Shown: positions 15,562-25,184, counted from the stretch's first letter. The stretch is 64,000 nucleotides of DNA from Lysinibacillus sphaericus (GCF_002982115.1 NZ_CP019980.1:2364001-2428000); one strand, 5' to 3'. A program made the numbers and translations. The notes: a model not told the origin generated them from the letters alone.

Positions 15562-17604
15562 ATGATAAATAAAAATGATTACGACAATGTTGCCTTTAAC
15601 CAATTGGAAATGCTACGAAATGAGATTAATCGGACTACAATGAATCGAAAGTTGGTCAATAAAATTGATAACTATTATGTACTTTGTATCTACGAACAAC
15701 AAAAAATAGCGAGTAATGATCAAGCGACGAAAGAGATTACGTTGACAAAAAATGTGATGTCCAACTCGTTTGTTATTTGGGATCGTACCTATAAAGAGAG
15801 TGAACAGCTATTTATGAACTTACGAATTTCTTCTAGAAATCGTGTTATCACTGAAATTGCCAAAAACATCGTTTCGTTTTTACTGCAAAAATATGAGGAC
15901 CAGCTAAATGAAACGCAGAAGCGGACGTCGATGCATAATAACGGACTTCATTACGAGAGATATATTCATCGAATGGAGCAAATGATTAAGGCGAACACAT
16001 TTCTAGGTGAAGATAATGCGTGGGAAGAGTTTTGCTCATGGTTTCAAGTCTACTTAACAGAGTGGGTACTGGAAGAACTAGAAAGTACGTTAGGCTCTGA
16101 AAAGGTGCATCAGTTGAGCAGTCAGGAATTAAATAACTTATTCTATCAGCAAATAACGAAAAATCTAGCATCTAATGCATCGTTTATTTCAAAATATACA
16201 AATATCGTCAATCATTATATGGCGCAATGGTTTCATACTATTATTGCATTAATGAAGCTCACGGATTTAAACGCTCAAGAAATTGCTTCCATGCTTCAAA
16301 TCGCAAACTCGAGTAACGAGGATACATTACCACATAGTAAAAATTTAATTTTTTCATTAGGGGTAGAACAGCACCTCCATGTCATGAATAATGCACCGTA
16401 TCAGTATGTCCGAGAAGCATTATATAAAAATAGTTTTCAATCCATCTACACTACACCTTGGCCGACTACACCATTAGTCAAAGGACATGTAGAAGGCTTA
16501 ATCCAATTACGCCCGTTTCAATATAATGACGGCCCTATCGACACACATACAATGATTGAACAAGCCCAAAATCTAGCACAAAGCTTAACGGATTTAGACG
16601 TTGATATGTTTGATGCCTTATGTAGTATCTTTCTATCTAAAGCAAGGTATGTTGAAGATATTATTGAAATCCACTTTAATGATTTATTGAGGATTCGTGG
16701 TTTAAAGCCGAAATTAGGAGGCGAAGGGCGAAGAGGTGGGTATGAGCAACAACAAAAAGACAAAGTTTTGCAATCGCTTACAAAAATTCAGAGCTTATGG
16801 CTCGAATTAAATAAAGCAACGATTTATGAAAAAGGCAAGCCTGTTCAAACACAACTACAAGGACGAACATTTCTTTTTGTCGATGAAAACCGAAATGAAT
16901 ATAATATTGCTCATATAGACAATCAAAAAACATTTACGGTCACAGTCGATAAAATTTTTACAAAGTATCTTTATGGCTCTGGAAGACAAATTGCCTTGTT
17001 ACCGATTCAAACGTTGCATTATAACCCCTATAGTCAAAAATGGGAAAAAAGATTGGCACGCTATTTAAGTTGGCGTTGGCGAACGCAAGCAAGAAAGGGC
17101 GATTTCTTACAGCCAAATAAAATCCGAACGTTGCTAGAAGCAATTGGAGAAAATATCAATGAACGTACACCTTCTCGCACGAGAGATCGCTTAGAAAAAG
17201 CGCTAGACCAATTACTCGAAGATGGCGTTCTTGCTGCATGGCATTATCATAAATGGGATGAATCCATCGCCAATCATAAGGGATGGGTTCGCTTATGGTT
17301 AGATGCTACGATTCTTGTTGAACCACCTGAACTTATAAAAGAACAATACCGGTCCATTGAAAAGACAAAAAATACAACACATTCTATAAGTTATATCCAA
17401 GATAGCGTACAACATAAAGACAAGGGGGCTACTATTGGCAATCAATTGCGAGCCATACGCAAACAATTTAATCTATCGCTTTTACAAGTTTCTGAAGAAC
17501 TTGAAATTTCACCTTCATATATAAGTAATATCGAGCGAGGCATCAAAACCCCTTCTGTCAAAATTCAAAACAACATAAAGCGATGGCTTCAAAAATTTCA
17601 TTAA
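15562..17604 (+). CDS. Large protein of unknown function with C-terminal XRE helix-turn-helix
   Basis: 680 residues with no family I can name. The last ~65 residues are a clear XRE/Cro-type domain (IGNQLRAIRKQFNLSLLQVS ... SPSYISNIERGIKTPS). The central part (about 330-620) recalls plasmid replication initiators with paired winged helices: DIIEIHFNDLLRIRGLKPK followed by a GEGRRGGY basic turn, then RTLLEAIGENINE and LEKALDQLLEDGVL. No nuclease, ATPase or membrane motif is seen. AAGGAGG precedes ATG. It is monocistronic, with a strong terminator. A chromosomal Rep-like or DNA-binding regulatory protein is a guess; the XRE domain is solid. Confidence 0.6.
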   Translation: MINKNDYDNVAFNQLEMLRNEINRTTMNRKLVNKIDNYYVLCIYEQQKIASNDQATKEITLTKNVMSNSFVIWDRTYKESEQLFMNLRISSRNRVITEIAKNIVSFLLQKYEDQLNETQKRTSMHNNGLHYERYIHRMEQMIKANTFLGEDNAWEEFCSWFQVYLTEWVLEELESTLGSEKVHQLSSQELNNLFYQQITKNLASNASFISKYTNIVNHYMAQWFHTIIALMKLTDLNAQEIASMLQIANSSNEDTLPHSKNLIFSLGVEQHLHVMNNAPYQYVREALYKNSFQSIYTTPWPTTPLVKGHVEGLIQLRPFQYNDGPIDTHTMIEQAQNLAQSLTDLDVDMFDALCSIFLSKARYVEDIIEIHFNDLLRIRGLKPKLGGEGRRGGYEQQQKDKVLQSLTKIQSLWLELNKATIYEKGKPVQTQLQGRTFLFVDENRNEYNIAHIDNQKTFTVTVDKIFTKYLYGSGRQIALLPIQTLHYNPYSQKWEKRLARYLSWRWRTQARKGDFLQPNKIRTLLEAIGENINERTPSRTRDRLEKALDQLLEDGVLAAWHYHKWDESIANHKGWVRLWLDATILVEPPELIKEQYRSIEKTKNTTHSISYIQDSVQHKDKGATIGNQLRAIRKQFNLSLLQVSEELEISPSYISNIERGIKTPSVKIQNNIKRWLQKFH

Positions 17605-17623
17605 AAGAATATTGTATTAGCAT

Positions 17624-17672
17624 AAAGCGACCTATCTATCGTTTGAATACGGTATATAGGTCGCTTTTTTTA
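17624..17672 (+). terminator. Rho-independent terminator
   Basis: A 12-bp perfect stem AAAGCGACCTAT (17624-17635) with its complement at 17656-17667, then a T-run. Confidence 0.9.
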
Positions 17673-17972
17673 TTCCCACCTATATCCGCTTCTAATCTTC
17701 ATTTATAGTTAGCTCCTATTGCCATTTTTACCGTTATCCTACCCTTAAGTCGAGGTCATCGTGTGTAGAAGTCGTGGTTAATGTGTGCATCAAAGAAAAT
17801 AAAAATATTTTAGCCCTTGTCTTGCCTACGCTATTTACTTATTTTTCTTTTTTTCACTCCCTAATAATTAAATTATTTTACAGCTTCTTTTTTTCATTGT
17901 CTTTAAAACGTGTTCGATACAATGGACAACATAATCAAGTGATTTTCTATTATTCGAAACCGAGGTGAAATA
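17673..17972 (+). other. Intergenic region upstream of the acyl-CoA operon
   Basis: About 300 bp, AT-rich, holding the ribosome site GAGGTGA just before 17973 and presumably the operon promoter. I see no convincing regulator site. The frame 17774-17968 has no ribosome site and reads as low-complexity Phe/Leu sequence. Confidence 0.5.
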
Positions 17973-20141
17973 ATGAAGAAAGAATTAAAGGCTTATGAAA
18001 CGTTAGAACCTTTGTTTAATCCAAAGTCTGTGGCAGTACTAGGCGCCTCTACCAATCCATATAAAATTGGCTATATTCAATTGAAGGCGCTAATCGATGG
18101 TGGATTTAAAGGAGACATTTATCCAATTAATCCAAAAGCTAGCGAAATAGAAGGTCTGCCATGCTACCCTTCGATCACAGCTGTACCCGATGAAGTAGAT
18201 TTAGCTATATTTTGTGTAGGGGCAGAGCAAATTCAGGATAATCTCCAAGTATGTGCCAAAAAGAAGGTGAAAGCTGCCATTATTTTCGCATCTGGTTTCG
18301 CTGAAATTGGTGAAGAAGGTGTCATGTTACAACAAGATTTAGCGACCATTGCGAAAGAACATGGCATTCGTATTATTGGCCCGAACTGTGTAGGGCTAGT
18401 GAACACAACGAATGGTATGATTGGCACATTTTCACCAGCGATTTTGGCAGTGCCATTACATGAAGAAAAAGCAGTAGGCTACGTTTCGCAAAGTGGAGCA
18501 TTTGGCGTTTTAACATATATGGCCGCTGCACAAAAAGGGTTAAGCTTTAATTATTTTGCAAGTGTCGGCAACGAAATGGAAACAGAATTTTCGGATGTAG
18601 TGGAATATATGATTCATGATCCTAAAACAAAAGTGATTACAGGCTACCTAGAAGGGGCCAAAGATATTAAGAAGCTTCGACGTTTAGCAAAAGAAGCGCT
18701 GAATCGCAAAAAGCCAATCGCGTTAATGAAAACGGGCAGAAGTACAGCTGGCAGTAGAGCAGCCGCTTCACATACAGGCTCTTTAGCTGGTTCAGATTTA
18801 ATTTATGATGCATTTTTTAGACAAAGTGGCATTGTCAGAGTCGATGACTATGAAGATATTATTACTTTTTCAAAATTATTTTTATCCAATCGACTACCAC
18901 AAGGAAAAAATACGGTGTTAATTACTAGTTCTGGTGGACGGGGCATTAACGAAGCAGATCGCTGTGAAGGTTTAGGATTAAACATTATACCACTAAGTGA
19001 AAAGACGAAGACAGAGATTAAAAAGCACATTCCTTCTTTCGGAAGTGCCAGCAATCCAATCGACTTAACGGCAGCCGCTTCAGTAACCAATCCCGAGCTG
19101 TATATAGCGCCATTACGAGCACTCATTGCTGATCCAGAAGTGCATAATATTATTTTAACGGAATTTCCATTGTACTGGGAGGCGGATAATCCATACCTTC
19201 AGGAGTTTATTGAGCTATGTAAAAACTCGGATAAATTCGTTTTTATTACAACATTCCCATTGGACGGTATGTCTGTTCCTAAAGGGAAAGAGACACTTGA
19301 GAAAAATGGCATTCCCGTTATACCAGGTGATTTAAATCCAATTAAAGGTTTAGCGAAGCTTGTGGAATATAGCGAAAGTTATCGAAAGCATCAGCAAAAA
19401 ACGCACCAACAAGAGGACACGACAATCAAACGGATAGACATTTCACATATTCGTGGAACAACACTAAGCGAAGCACAAGCTACGGACATACTCGATATCT
19501 ATGGCATTCCCACAACGAAACGTACGGTGGCTACTACAGCAGAGGAAGCGGTTCAATTTGCCAATGCTATTGGATATCCTGTTGTCTTAAAAGTCGATTC
19601 AGCAGATATCCCTCATAAAACTGAGGCCGATGCTATTCGTCTTAATGTGCAATCAGCGAACGAAGTAATGAAAGCGTTTACTGAAATTTATCACAATGCG
19701 AAAACCTATAAAGCCGATGCGCAAATCAATGGTATTGCCGTACAAGAAATGCTACCAGAAGGAACAGAGGTGATTATTGGCGCGACAAAAGATCCGAATT
19801 TCGGTCCTGTCGTTATGTTTGGATTAGGCGGTATTTTTGTTGAAGTCTTTAAAGATATTTCATTTAGGGTCGCACCACTAACGAGAGCTGATGCCGTTGA
19901 AATGATAGAAGAAGTAAAAGGGAAAGCGCTTTTAAAAGGAGCACGTGGCAAAGCACAGAGTGATATCGAAGCCATTATTGATGTCTTACTCAAGGTATCG
20001 CAGCTTGTTACGGAAAATGAAGCGGTGATAGAAGAATTAGACATCAATCCTTTAATTGTTTACGAAGACGGTGTAAAGGCGGCAGACGCGATGATTGTCA
20101 TCAATAAAGATGTAATAGAAAAGTCAGTAGTCGGGAGGTAA
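17973..20141 (+). CDS. NDP-forming acyl-CoA synthetase (acetate-CoA ligase family)
   Basis: 722 residues with fused alpha and beta parts. It has a CoA-binding Rossmann domain (FNPKSVAVLGAS at about 13-24), succinyl-CoA-ligase-like domains with the phospho-histidine in AAASHTGSLAGSD (His about 267), and a C-terminal ATP-grasp domain (about 490-720: PVVLKVDSADIPHKTEADAI, GPVVMFGLGGIFVE, LDINPL). Such enzymes make acyl-CoA from acid, CoA and ATP with ADP release, or the reverse. As first gene of a nine-gene operon it probably activates the imported acid. GAGGTGA precedes ATG; only 4 nt separate it from the next gene. Confidence 0.88.
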   Translation: MKKELKAYETLEPLFNPKSVAVLGASTNPYKIGYIQLKALIDGGFKGDIYPINPKASEIEGLPCYPSITAVPDEVDLAIFCVGAEQIQDNLQVCAKKKVKAAIIFASGFAEIGEEGVMLQQDLATIAKEHGIRIIGPNCVGLVNTTNGMIGTFSPAILAVPLHEEKAVGYVSQSGAFGVLTYMAAAQKGLSFNYFASVGNEMETEFSDVVEYMIHDPKTKVITGYLEGAKDIKKLRRLAKEALNRKKPIALMKTGRSTAGSRAAASHTGSLAGSDLIYDAFFRQSGIVRVDDYEDIITFSKLFLSNRLPQGKNTVLITSSGGRGINEADRCEGLGLNIIPLSEKTKTEIKKHIPSFGSASNPIDLTAAASVTNPELYIAPLRALIADPEVHNIILTEFPLYWEADNPYLQEFIELCKNSDKFVFITTFPLDGMSVPKGKETLEKNGIPVIPGDLNPIKGLAKLVEYSESYRKHQQKTHQQEDTTIKRIDISHIRGTTLSEAQATDILDIYGIPTTKRTVATTAEEAVQFANAIGYPVVLKVDSADIPHKTEADAIRLNVQSANEVMKAFTEIYHNAKTYKADAQINGIAVQEMLPEGTEVIIGATKDPNFGPVVMFGLGGIFVEVFKDISFRVAPLTRADAVEMIEEVKGKALLKGARGKAQSDIEAIIDVLLKVSQLVTENEAVIEELDINPLIVYEDGVKAADAMIVINKDVIEKSVVGR

Positions 20142-20145
20142 ATAG

Positions 20146-20601
20146 ATGGAACTAGATCAACGTTTAATTGGCTTAACAGGACCCCACTATGTTTTTGAAG
20201 TAGAGAAAAGGCATATTCGACAGTTTGCACAAGCAATCGGCGATCCAAATCCATTATATGTGGATGAAGCCTTTGCTAAATCAACCAGTTACGGTGGTAT
20301 TATTGCCCCGCCGAGCTTTCCAGTTGCGATAGGTGCTGACAGTGGACAAGGCATTAACTTGCCATTGGATTACAGTCGCATGCTACATGGTGAACAAGAG
20401 TTTATTTATCAACGTCCAATTCGCTCTGGGGATCGTTTGCATTGTCAGATGAAGGTAACAAATGTCTATGAGAAAGAAGGCAAAAATGGAACAATGCAGT
20501 TTTTAGTAATGGATACAGAAATGAAAGATGAAAACGGGGAGCTTGTCGTAATTAGTCGCACCAATATCATTTATCGCGCATTAGCCAGTGCTAAAGCGTA
20601 A
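20146..20601 (+). CDS. MaoC-type hydratase, FAS1/N-terminal-like subunit
   Basis: 151 residues, a hot-dog-fold MaoC N-terminal-dehydratase-type protein (QFAQAIGDPNPLYVDEAFA, then GGIIAPPSFPVA). The hydratase-2 histidine in D-x-N-P-x-H is Tyr here, so this is probably the non-catalytic half of a heteromeric hydratase with the 20669 gene product, as in the two-subunit MaoC hydratases of steroid side-chain degradation. GGGAGGT precedes ATG, 4 nt after the ligase stop. Confidence 0.85.
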   Translation: MELDQRLIGLTGPHYVFEVEKRHIRQFAQAIGDPNPLYVDEAFAKSTSYGGIIAPPSFPVAIGADSGQGINLPLDYSRMLHGEQEFIYQRPIRSGDRLHCQMKVTNVYEKEGKNGTMQFLVMDTEMKDENGELVVISRTNIIYRALASAKA

Positions 20602-20610
20602 CGATACTGT

Positions 20611-20637
20611 TGAACGAAGATTTACGCTCTTCGTTCA
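20611..20637 (+). other. Intra-operon hairpin
   Basis: Perfect 10-bp stem TGAACGAAGA / TCTTCGTTCA with a 7-nt loop between the two MaoC genes and no T-run. Probably a processing or mRNA-stability element, or a leaky terminator tuning downstream expression. Confidence 0.6.
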
Positions 20638-20668
20638 GCTTTCACTCGATAACTAAGGGGGAAAAATC

Positions 20669-21091
20669 ATGCTTCAATTGAAAGAATTACAACAAGGGCA
20701 AAAGCTGGCACCACTGGTGAAGCCTGCTGTTACGAAAGTTCAGCTTGTCAAGTATGCGGGTGCATCAGGGGATTTTAATCCTTTACATACGGATGATGCA
20801 TTTGCTCAAAGTATTGGAATGCCTGGCGTAATTGCACATGGAATGCTTGTCATGGGCTTTCTAGGTCAATACGTTATGGAACTTGCTGGTACATCTGCTA
20901 CGCTTACGAATTTTAAAATGCGTTTTGGTGCGATGACGAGACCTGGTGATGAAATTACCTGCTTGGCTATCGTCAAAAAAATTTACCAAGAACAAGCAAA
21001 ACAATTCGTTGATTTGGATTTGTATGCGGAGAAAGCACCAGGGAAAATTGTAGGGTTTGGTGAAGCGACATTACAACTGATTGAACTATAG
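20669..21091 (+). CDS. MaoC-type (R)-specific enoyl-CoA hydratase
   Basis: 140 residues with the complete hydratase-2 motif YAGASGDFNPLHTDDAFA (catalytic Asp and His present) and the GMPGVIAHGMLVMG segment. Expected to add water across the 2-enoyl-CoA made by the acyl-CoA dehydrogenase pair. Likely partners the His-less MaoC protein encoded at 20146. AAGGGGG precedes ATG. Confidence 0.88.
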   Translation: MLQLKELQQGQKLAPLVKPAVTKVQLVKYAGASGDFNPLHTDDAFAQSIGMPGVIAHGMLVMGFLGQYVMELAGTSATLTNFKMRFGAMTRPGDEITCLAIVKKIYQEQAKQFVDLDLYAEKAPGKIVGFGEATLQLIEL

Positions 21092-21111
21092 GAAACAAGG
21101 AGGTTAGCAAT

Positions 21112-22275
21112 ATGGCTACTATTAAAGATCGCTATGCCATTGTGGGGGTAGGCGAAAGTGAACGTTCAAAAAATTCGGGTACAACACCTTTACATTTAGC
21201 ATTAGATGCTGCCCGAACTGCATTAAAAGATGCAGGTTTAGAAGCGCGAGAAATTGATGGTTTTATGAGCTACTCGGAAAATGATTCTTGTACATCACAT
21301 CAACTAGCAACCTATTTAGGAGTACGACCAAAATATGTAAAAGATATTATGGGCGGCGGCAGTAGTACAGAGATGTTAATTGCGGATGCCATTGGCTTAA
21401 TCGAAACAGGTCAGGTCAATACCGTACTTATTTACCGTTCAATGAATGGCCGTTCTGGCGTTCGAATGGGCGGAGGTGGCTGGGATGTCAATATGCTACA
21501 AGGTGCGATGGATGGCGGAAGCTTTTTTATTCCGTATGGAGCTGGTGGACCAGGGCAATGGTTCGGTTTATTTGCAACGCGTCATATGCAACAAACTGGA
21601 CTGACACATGAGCATTTAGGACATGTTTGTGTCAGTTTTTATGAGCACGCACAACGGAATCCGAAAGCCTTTTTCTATGGTAAACCACTTACGATGGAAG
21701 AGTATTTAAAGACACCACCTTTAAGCTACCCATTCTCTAAGCATGATTTTTGCCTAGAATCAGATGAAGCCAATGCGATTATCGTCACATCCGCTGAAAA
21801 AGCAAAGGATTGCAAGTCAAAGCCTGTCTATATTATGGGCATTGAAGCGAGACGCACGGTATCACATGCGCATTATTGGACGAATTTAGATGAAGTGGCA
21901 TCTGACTTTGTAGCTCCTTCTCTTTATAAAAAAGCGGGGGTGACACCACAAGATATTCAGGTCGCTTCAATTTATGATTGCTTTAGTTGGGTTGTATTAC
22001 GGCAGTTAGAAGCATATGGCTTTGCAGCACGTGGCGAAGTAGGTGATTTCGTTGCGAGTGGCAACCTAAAAATGGGAGGAAAGCTACCAACGAATACAGC
22101 AGGTGGCATGCTTTCAGAAGGCTATACACATGGTATGAACAATGTGCTGGAAATTGTTCGTCAAATTCGTCATGACTATCAAGGAACAGATCGACAGGTG
22201 AAAAATTGTGAAATCGGTATTTGTACGGGTTGGTCTGGCCCTGATATTGCAGGTGCAATGATTTTAAGAAATTAG
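21112..22275 (+). CDS. Thiolase-superfamily protein, probable acyl-CoA retro-aldolase (Ltp2-like)
   Basis: 387 residues with thiolase fold. The nucleophilic-Cys position of true thiolases (C-x-S-G) reads GGGSSTEM, and the usual GHPxGxSG motif reads EGYTHGMNN. Thus Claisen thiolysis is unlikely. These changes are characteristic of the lipid-transfer-protein/SCP-x-like aldolases that cleave beta-hydroxyacyl-CoA side chains using tyrosines, and that need a DUF35 partner. The DUF35 gene follows 11 nt downstream. AAGGAGG precedes ATG. Confidence 0.85.
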   Translation: MATIKDRYAIVGVGESERSKNSGTTPLHLALDAARTALKDAGLEAREIDGFMSYSENDSCTSHQLATYLGVRPKYVKDIMGGGSSTEMLIADAIGLIETGQVNTVLIYRSMNGRSGVRMGGGGWDVNMLQGAMDGGSFFIPYGAGGPGQWFGLFATRHMQQTGLTHEHLGHVCVSFYEHAQRNPKAFFYGKPLTMEEYLKTPPLSYPFSKHDFCLESDEANAIIVTSAEKAKDCKSKPVYIMGIEARRTVSHAHYWTNLDEVASDFVAPSLYKKAGVTPQDIQVASIYDCFSWVVLRQLEAYGFAARGEVGDFVASGNLKMGGKLPTNTAGGMLSEGYTHGMNNVLEIVRQIRHDYQGTDRQVKNCEIGICTGWSGPDIAGAMILRN

Positions 22276-22286
22276 GAGGGAAAGTC

Positions 22287-22700
22287 ATGTATCAAAAACC
22301 AATTCCACTGAAAACACAAGATAATCAACCATATTGGGATGCGGCGGATCGCCATGAGTTAATGCTACAAAAATGTCAAACATGCCATGCCTATAACCAC
22401 CCGCCAGGTCCGGCTTGTGCAAAATGCGGGTCCACAGAACTGAACTGGGAAAGTCAAGGTTGTCATATTACAGGAACTATTTATTCCTATGTGGTGTCCT
22501 ATAGACCTTTCTTACCGGGCTTTCAAGACGAGTTGCCGACGATTATTGTGGTCGTACAGTTAGACCATTTACAAGAGGTAAAGATTATCGGCAATATGCT
22601 GGACTGTCCACCAGAGGAAATAAAAATCGGCATGCCTGTGAAAATGATATGGCAAGATATTACGGAAGATCGTGCGCTTCCTCAATGGATACAGGCTTAA
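22287..22700 (+). CDS. DUF35/Zn-ribbon OB-fold protein (aldolase/hydratase partner)
   Basis: 137 residues: an N-terminal rubredoxin-like zinc ribbon with two Cys-x-x-Cys pairs (CQTC and CAKC, about residues 30-50) then an OB-fold (GTIYSYVVSYRPFLPG). These proteins bind thiolase-like aldolases and CoA hydratases, as the DUF35 domain of ChsH2 does for Ltp2. Ribosome site GGAGGG; tightly coupled to the aldolase gene. Confidence 0.88.
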   Translation: MYQKPIPLKTQDNQPYWDAADRHELMLQKCQTCHAYNHPPGPACAKCGSTELNWESQGCHITGTIYSYVVSYRPFLPGFQDELPTIIVVVQLDHLQEVKIIGNMLDCPPEEIKIGMPVKMIWQDITEDRALPQWIQA

Positions 22701-22735
22701 GTAAATCTTAAATATTCATAGAAAGGGATGATTCG

Positions 22736-23932
22736 ATGGATTTTTCATTTACGGAAAAGGAAGAACAATTTCGCCAAGAGTTAAGAACGTGGTTGGAAGC
22801 GAACTTACCTGATGGATGGTTGCAAGGAGACGTGCAACTTGATAAAGAATCGAAAGCATACGAGTTATTTTTACGAGATTGGCAAAAGAAACTATATGCA
22901 GGTGGTTGGGCAGCGATTGCATGGCCTAAACAATACGGTGGCCGCAATGCAACGTTGATGGAAGAAATTATTTATCAACAAGAAATGGTACGGGTGAAAG
23001 CGCCACCGTTAATTAATTATGTGGGACTCCATATGGTTGCACCGACTTTAATGCAAATCGGTTCACAAGCACAAAAAGATAAATACATTGAAAAGATTAT
23101 TACGGGGGAAGAAGTTTGGTGCCAAGGTTATTCAGAGCCAAATGCAGGTTCAGATGTAGCCGCTATTCAAACGACTGCAGTAAAAGATGGGGATCGTTGG
23201 ATTATTAATGGACAAAAGGTATGGACGAGTTTCGGTCATGTGGCAGATCGTTGCTTTTTAATTACAAGAACGAGCCGATTGGAGAAAAAACATAAAGGCA
23301 TTACGGTGTTTTTGTTAGATATGCATCAGCCAGGAGTGGAAACGCGACCAATTGTTTCAATGGATGGTCAAAAAGATTTTAATGAAGTGTATTTAAATGA
23401 TGCTGTCGCTTACGATGCCGAAATTATCGGTCAAGTAGATGAAGGCTGGAACGTTATCATTGCACTCTTGATGCATGAAAGAACGGGAATTGGTGGTCAA
23501 GTATTTACGTTAGAACAACAATTTCATGATTTAGTTACATTAGCGAAGGACGTAAGTGATGATAATGAACCACTGATCAAAAATCCATTTATTCGAAAAA
23601 CAATGGTGGATCTGTATACTCGTTCTCGGGGTTCACTGTTAAATTATTATCGTAATTTAACGAAGCAATTAAAAAATGGTCATCCTGGTGCAGAAAGCTC
23701 GATGGATAAGCTGCTTGTAAGTGAATTGACGAAAGAACTGTTTACTCAAGCCATTTCGATGCAAGGTCACCATGGCATCTTATGGAAAGAACATGCATTG
23801 ATTGATCGCTCCTATTGGCAGGACAATTATTTATACTCTTTTGGTCAGACGATTGGTGGGGGCACAAGTGAAATACAAAAGAATACCATTGCTGAGAGAA
23901 TACTAGGTTTACCAAAGGATATGGGTCGATAA
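22736..23932 (+). CDS. Acyl-CoA dehydrogenase, probable catalytic subunit
   Basis: 398 residues with the FAD/substrate segments CQGYSEPNAGSDVA and WIINGQKVWTSFGH. The C-terminal EGT-type catalytic position reads IGGGTSEIQ (Glu to Gly), but a glutamate in LLMHERTGIGG could act as base, as in isovaleryl- and long-chain-type dehydrogenases. Such proteins pair with a second subunit as alpha2beta2 ChsE-like tetramers; the next gene encodes a candidate partner 19 nt away. AAAGGGATG precedes ATG. Confidence 0.88.
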   Translation: MDFSFTEKEEQFRQELRTWLEANLPDGWLQGDVQLDKESKAYELFLRDWQKKLYAGGWAAIAWPKQYGGRNATLMEEIIYQQEMVRVKAPPLINYVGLHMVAPTLMQIGSQAQKDKYIEKIITGEEVWCQGYSEPNAGSDVAAIQTTAVKDGDRWIINGQKVWTSFGHVADRCFLITRTSRLEKKHKGITVFLLDMHQPGVETRPIVSMDGQKDFNEVYLNDAVAYDAEIIGQVDEGWNVIIALLMHERTGIGGQVFTLEQQFHDLVTLAKDVSDDNEPLIKNPFIRKTMVDLYTRSRGSLLNYYRNLTKQLKNGHPGAESSMDKLLVSELTKELFTQAISMQGHHGILWKEHALIDRSYWQDNYLYSFGQTIGGGTSEIQKNTIAERILGLPKDMGR

Positions 23933-23951
23933 AATAGCGGGGGTGGCTGAT

Positions 23952-25088
23952 ATGGATTTTTCGTTAAATCAAGAACAAGAAATGTTTCGAAGTTATGTAC
24001 GCAAATATTTAGATGATGTCGGTCAAACAAAAGTGGCACGTGAGTTTACAGAAGGCAACACTAGCTCATTTCAGAAGCTGTATGCTGGCTTAGCTGAGCT
24101 TGGCTGTTCGAGTGTCAATGTATCTGAAGCGCATGGCGGTATGGGGCTAGGTCAGTTAGATTTAGTGCCTATTCTAGAAGAGATGGGTCGCGCATTGCTA
24201 CCAGGGTTATTTTTAGAAACGAACGCTTTAGTTGTACCATTATTGGAGCAATTCGGTACAGCGCAGCAAAAAGCGAAATATTTATCAGCGATCGCGAGTG
24301 GCAACCATACATTTACGGTGGCATGGTTGGAGCCTGGCGGTAACTACAAGCCTTCTAATGTGCAAGTACATGGCACATTAGAAGGAGACGTTCTTACGTT
24401 GAATGGGGTGAAAGCGTTAGTGCCTGATGTAGAGCTAGCAAATAGCTTACTTGTTGTCGTGCGAACGGCAGAAGGGCAAGACAAGCAAGGAATATCACTT
24501 GTAATCGTTGATTGTGATGCAGCGTCTATGCAAGTGCAAGGTCAAAAAAATATGGATGAAACACGTTTGCTTGCAGAAGTGACGTTTCATAATGTGCAAG
24601 TATCAAGTCAGCAAATTGTGGGCATTGTTCATCAAGGGTGGGACGCGTTGCAAGAAGCTTTATTATCGTTTAATGCAGCGCTTTGCTCTTCAATTGTTGG
24701 CAGTGTAGAAAAAATTGTAGAAACGGCAGTTGAATATGCCACGATTCGTGAGCAGTTTAATCAACCAATCGGCAGATTTCAAGCGATTAAACATCGTTTA
24801 GTCGATATGAAAATGGATTTAGAAACAGCTCGTTCATTAGCTTATTATGCAAACTGGGCGATTGAAAGTGATGCGGAAGATAAAGTTGAAGCGGTTTCAA
24901 GTGCTCGCTTATTTGCAACGGAAGCATTTATAAAAGTTGCATCTCAAAGCATTCAAATTCATGGTGGCATCGGCTTTACAGAAGAAATTGATTGTCATCT
25001 TTATGTGAAAAGAGCGCGTTTCTATGAAAATTATCTTGGCACTACACAGCAATATTATGAGCAGACAGCAGTGGCATTAGGTTGGTAG
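23952..25088 (+). CDS. Acyl-CoA dehydrogenase, probable non-catalytic partner subunit
   Basis: 378 residues with acyl-CoA dehydrogenase fold (EAHGGMGLGQLDL, REQFNQPIGRFQAIKHRLVDM, IHGGIGFTEEIDCHLYVKRA). Both usual catalytic-base positions lack glutamate: SFNAAL in place of an ER pair, and YLGTTQQ in place of EGTSEI. That fits the inactive half of a heterotetramer with the preceding enzyme. I chose ATG 23952, which has GGGGGTGG upstream; GTG 23943 lies inside that site. Confidence 0.85.
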   Translation: MDFSLNQEQEMFRSYVRKYLDDVGQTKVAREFTEGNTSSFQKLYAGLAELGCSSVNVSEAHGGMGLGQLDLVPILEEMGRALLPGLFLETNALVVPLLEQFGTAQQKAKYLSAIASGNHTFTVAWLEPGGNYKPSNVQVHGTLEGDVLTLNGVKALVPDVELANSLLVVVRTAEGQDKQGISLVIVDCDAASMQVQGQKNMDETRLLAEVTFHNVQVSSQQIVGIVHQGWDALQEALLSFNAALCSSIVGSVEKIVETAVEYATIREQFNQPIGRFQAIKHRLVDMKMDLETARSLAYYANWAIESDAEDKVEAVSSARLFATEAFIKVASQSIQIHGGIGFTEEIDCHLYVKRARFYENYLGTTQQYYEQTAVALGW

Positions 25089-25184
25089 CATCTAACCGAT
25101 TTTCTTGCGTCTTAACCGTTGGCAACGGCATCGTTTTCCTAATAGAAAGTAAGTCATCTTGTATTTGAAAGGGTGGGAAAAACA

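Noticed and set aside
17774..17968. 64-codon reading frame upstream of the acyl-CoA operon
   Set aside because: No ribosome site; low-complexity hydrophobic product; overlaps the expected promoter region.
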